A stretch of DNA of 64,000 nucleotides from SAR324 cluster bacterium (GTDB lineage: Bacteria; SAR324; XYD2-FULL-50-16), in NCBI GenBank assembly GCA_028282885.1, contig JANQGX010000095.1:49682-113681 (forward strand), given 5' to 3'. The position numbers were made by a program, and so were the translations under genes. Positions 61,795 through 64,000 of the stretch are shown here, one piece after another (within the stretch, counting starts at the first letter, position 1; the number at the start of each line of letters is the position of its first letter). Under the pieces are notes generated by a model that did not search any database, was not told the DNA's origin, and was given only the letters and a program-made list of their open reading frames with translations.

Positions 61795-62649
61795 TCAGCC
61801 CTTTGTCGCACCATCAGACAGCCCTTTAATCAACCATTTCTGGACGAGCAGGGCGAAAATCACAACAGGGATTACGGTCATCGTGCCGACAGTCGTCAAT
61901 GCGCCCCAATTCGCACCATTTACGGTATCACCAGCGATTCCTGCAATTGCGACAGGAATGGTTGATGCTTTGCGATTTGTCAGCACCAAAGCAAAAAGCA
62001 GTTCCTCCCAGGCGAGGATAATGCTGAAAATAAGTGTTGATAAAATTCCAGGTATGGATATTGGCACGATTACCTTGAAGAAAGCACCAAAACGAGTGCA
62101 ACCGTCAAGCATTGCTGCTTCTTCCAACTCCATAGGCAAGCTTATGAAAAACCCCCGCATGAGCCACATCACATAGGGGATGAGGAAAGTACAATATGCC
62201 AAAATCAGGGTTATGTGAAGGTCTGTCAATCTCAGCTTACGAGCAACGAGGAACATTGGAACTGCAAGAGCAATTGGCGGTACGCCACGTGACATTAGAA
62301 TCAGAACACCCATTGCTGCGGCACCTTTGATGCGGATTCGACTAAGAGCATAGCCCGCCAGCGATCCGGCTGTAATCGATAGGAGACCGGCACCCGTTGC
62401 AACGATGACCGTGTTGATCATACGTCTGCTGATATCGGTACGTTGAATATTGCTGATATATGACTCCAACGTCGGACTAAAAAACAAAAGCGGTGGCGTT
62501 GTGAATATGTCACGCTGCATTTTAAACGACGACAAAACCATCCAGAAAACCGGAAATAAAAACACGGCCGATAGTAAAATTCCTGCCCAAACCCGGGTAT
62601 AGCGTGCTACATTCTGTCGCTTATGCGATTTCAAAACAAGGCCAGCCAT
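61795..62649 (-). CDS. Sugar ABC transporter permease (MalG-type)
   Basis: 284 residues, six membrane segments, with EAA motif EEAAMLDGCTRFGAFFKVIVPISIPG and the WEELLFALVLTNRK segment. It begins inside the stop codon of the preceding permease gene (TAATG, one-base overlap), indicating coupled translation. Confidence 0.93.
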   Translation of the reverse strand: MAGLVLKSHKRQNVARYTRVWAGILLSAVFLFPVFWMVLSSFKMQRDIFTTPPLLFFSPTLESYISNIQRTDISRRMINTVIVATGAGLLSITAGSLAGYALSRIRIKGAAAMGVLILMSRGVPPIALAVPMFLVARKLRLTDLHITLILAYCTFLIPYVMWLMRGFFISLPMELEEAAMLDGCTRFGAFFKVIVPISIPGILSTLIFSIILAWEELLFALVLTNRKASTIPVAIAGIAGDTVNGANWGALTTVGTMTVIPVVIFALLVQKWLIKGLSDGATKG

Positions 62650-63608
62650 TAGTATATGTTCTCCAGTTTGCGCGTTCCCAGAAGGAAGATACCGGTCAGG
62701 ATCATAGTAAATATCAGAACTATAACGGCCATTGCCGCGCTTTCAGCAAATCTCAATGATCGAAAAGCCTGTTCATATATATAGAGATTGACCACATTGG
62801 TTGCATCGCCAGGCCCACCACTGGTTGATGCGAGAGCAATATCGAACATTTTCACGGCTCCCAGCCATCTGACAACAAAGGTTGCAGCGATAATCGGTGC
62901 AAGCAGTGGAAGTGTGATGGACCAGAGTTTGGTCCACCAATTGGCACCATCGATGTCTGCAGCTTCAAAAACATCTTTTGGAAGCGCCATTAAAGCAGCG
63001 GTGGCAATAAGAACCACAAATGGCGTCCACCGCCAGGTGTCAATAATCACTATAGTCGCCATGGCAAGAGAAGAATTGCCGAGCCAATCGGGATTACCCA
63101 TACCAATCAGCCCCAACAAGTAATTAACCAAACCCCATAGAGGGTCTAACATCATGCGCCAGATACCTCCGGCAACAACCGGTGCAACCACCATTGGAAT
63201 AAGGAACAAGGCTCGAACAATGCCACGGAATTTCCACTCAGCATTGATCAGATAAGCAATGCCAAATCCGAGTATCATTTGGATCGGCATTGCCCAAGCA
63301 AGATAAATTCCTGTAGCTTTTATGGAATTCAGGAAGCCACGATCCATGAATATAGCTTCATAATTCTCCCAACCGACATATTCTGTTGCGCTGAAGCTTG
63401 CAAGATCCAGGCTCGCAAAACTGATCTGAACTGTGTAAAAAATTGGATAGGCCAACACTGCCAACAATATGATGATCGAAGGCAACATGAAGCTCCATCT
63501 TGATGCAACGTCACCAAATCTGGTGACTCTGTGACGGTGTGGCCTTTCAAACTCCTCATTGTCTCTTCGTTTTGAATCCGTTGCCATGATCACCATGTTT
63601 GATTCCAA
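62649..63608 (-). CDS. Sugar ABC transporter permease (MalF-type)
   Basis: 319 residues, six membrane segments. Typical opening of sugar permeases (PSIIILLAVLAYPIFYTVQISF), and EAA-loop FEAADIDGANWWTKLWSITLPLLAP. The first codon as drawn is TTG at 63608; ATG at 63596 or 63587 may be the true start. One base separates it from the stop of the broken receptor gene. Confidence 0.92.
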   Translation of the reverse strand: MESNMVIMATDSKRRDNEEFERPHRHRVTRFGDVASRWSFMLPSIIILLAVLAYPIFYTVQISFASLDLASFSATEYVGWENYEAIFMDRGFLNSIKATGIYLAWAMPIQMILGFGIAYLINAEWKFRGIVRALFLIPMVVAPVVAGGIWRMMLDPLWGLVNYLLGLIGMGNPDWLGNSSLAMATIVIIDTWRWTPFVVLIATAALMALPKDVFEAADIDGANWWTKLWSITLPLLAPIIAATFVVRWLGAVKMFDIALASTSGGPGDATNVVNLYIYEQAFRSLRFAESAAMAVIVLIFTMILTGIFLLGTRKLENIY

Positions 63609-63609
63609 G

Positions 63610-63903
63610 CTATCTGAGGACGCGATTAACCCGTTTTGCAGCAGTATCTAGTGCTTCTTTGGGAGAAATCTGACCAGCAATGGCTCGCGCGATTTCGTCT
63701 GCGAGTATCTGCTGGACCGCATCAGACTTTGGTGTGCGCGGTCGATACATTTTTCCTTTGCCAGCAGCGCTATAACCATCTTTCAAGGCAACAAACACAG
63801 GTGCCATCCATTTGCTTGTTGGCGTGCTGTTCAATGTAGATTTACGTGCCGGAAACACACCCAGTGTATTGGCATGCCATTTTTCACCTTCTTTTGAGCT
63901 TAG
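63610..63903 (-). pseudogene. Sugar ABC substrate-binding protein, C-terminal fragment cut by an insertion
   Basis: Minus-strand frame of about 98 codons with the conserved C-terminal landmarks of family-1 sugar receptors: SSKEGEKWHANTLGVFPARKS, then PKSDAVQQILADEIARAIAGQISPKEALDTAAKRVNRVL. There is no start. The homology stops near 63903, and the frame hits TGA at 63913-63915 in unrelated sequence. The rest of the gene is missing from the window; it may continue beyond the inserted element. Confidence 0.75.
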
Positions 63904-64000
63904 TGCTCTAGGTCATAAATTCGGTGACGTATTTTAAGCGGCCAAACTTGGCTTGTCTTTGATTTTGGATAAAACATCGGCCAAATCCTTCCGGGTGAAT
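63904..64000 (-). mobile_element. Probable insertion-sequence end with the transposase C-terminus
   Basis: Where the receptor gene breaks, new sequence begins (GCTCTAGGTCATAAATTCGG). A minus-strand coding end reads RKDLADVLSKIKDKPSLAA and stops at 63934-63936, about 30 bases from the junction. This is the spacing expected between a transposase stop and its terminal inverted repeat. Family not identified because only 97 bases are visible. Confidence 0.45.

Noticed and set aside
1..64000. CRISPR arrays, tRNA or rRNA genes, prophage or conjugative modules
   Set aside because: None seen: no regularly spaced direct repeats, no tRNA-like cloverleaf recognised by eye, no phage structural or mobilisation genes.

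Overview
The window looks like chromosome from a Gram-negative, metabolically versatile, largely anaerobic bacterium. A deltaproteobacterial (Desulfobacterota-type) host is my best guess. The basis is indirect: ferredoxin/flavin electron-transfer proteins, pyruvate phosphate dikinase, a cobaltochelatase CbiK beside a corrinoid-type ABC importer, tripartite tricarboxylate and OFA-type organic-acid carriers, and acyl-CoA catabolism. No rRNA, tRNA or CRISPR array was seen.

Layout. 1-7.5 kb: end of a fumarate-reductase-like flavoprotein, a ferredoxin/GltD-like electron-transfer protein, a TctCBA carboxylate transporter and an MmgE/PrpD protein. 7.5-13.6 kb: PpdK, a radical SAM protein with an in-frame TGA followed by a coding-like extension, and a GH51 arabinofuranosidase. 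13.7-23.3 kb: a metal-starvation (probably zinc) locus, containing a decayed Fur paralogue, an intact Fur/Zur, two Zur-like boxes, ZnuA-C-B, a CobW/ZNG1-type GTPase, a cysteine-free ribosomal protein L33, a CzcO-like flavoprotein with a Cys-rich tail, a 64-residue Cys protein, a structured intergenic RNA candidate and a compact FeoB-like carrier. 23.6-25.7 kb: acyl-CoA synthetase and a VOC protein. 26.4-32 kb: cobalamin riboswitch, two tandem substrate-binding proteins, permease, ATPase and CbiK. 32-34 kb: AT-rich patch with a truncated AbiEi-like gene and a BrnT/BrnA toxin-antitoxin pair. 34-37 kb: MarR, SDR and a ferredoxin protein. 37.4-42 kb: complete sugar ABC importer. 42-47.5 kb: XRE-cupin, acyl-CoA carboxyltransferase, enoyl-CoA hydratase, acyl-CoA dehydrogenase and a double-HTH MerR regulator (leucine/isovalerate-like). 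47.5-52.2 kb: large GH38/57-like protein divergent from a GPH sugar transporter. 52-57.4 kb: PEGA protein, cytidylate-kinase-like/BON protein, two OFA-like MFS carriers and a pseudogene. 58-64 kb (minus strand): a second sugar ABC operon with GntR and two DUF2804 paralogues, whose binding-protein gene is cut by what looks like an insertion sequence at the right edge.

The most unusual region is the metal locus. A domain of roughly 110-140 residues, starting with a Phe-Glu-Trp signature and closing with a Glu-His...Pro...Glu-Phe-Glu signature, occurs twice inside ZnuA and once inside the neighbouring CobW-type GTPase. This links a periplasmic metal-capture protein and a cytosolic metallochaperone by a shared module. 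The locus also carries a zinc-sparing ribosomal protein and a FeoB-like carrier preceded by a run of four hairpins. Together they suggest a zinc-scarcity programme with components I cannot match to a described system.
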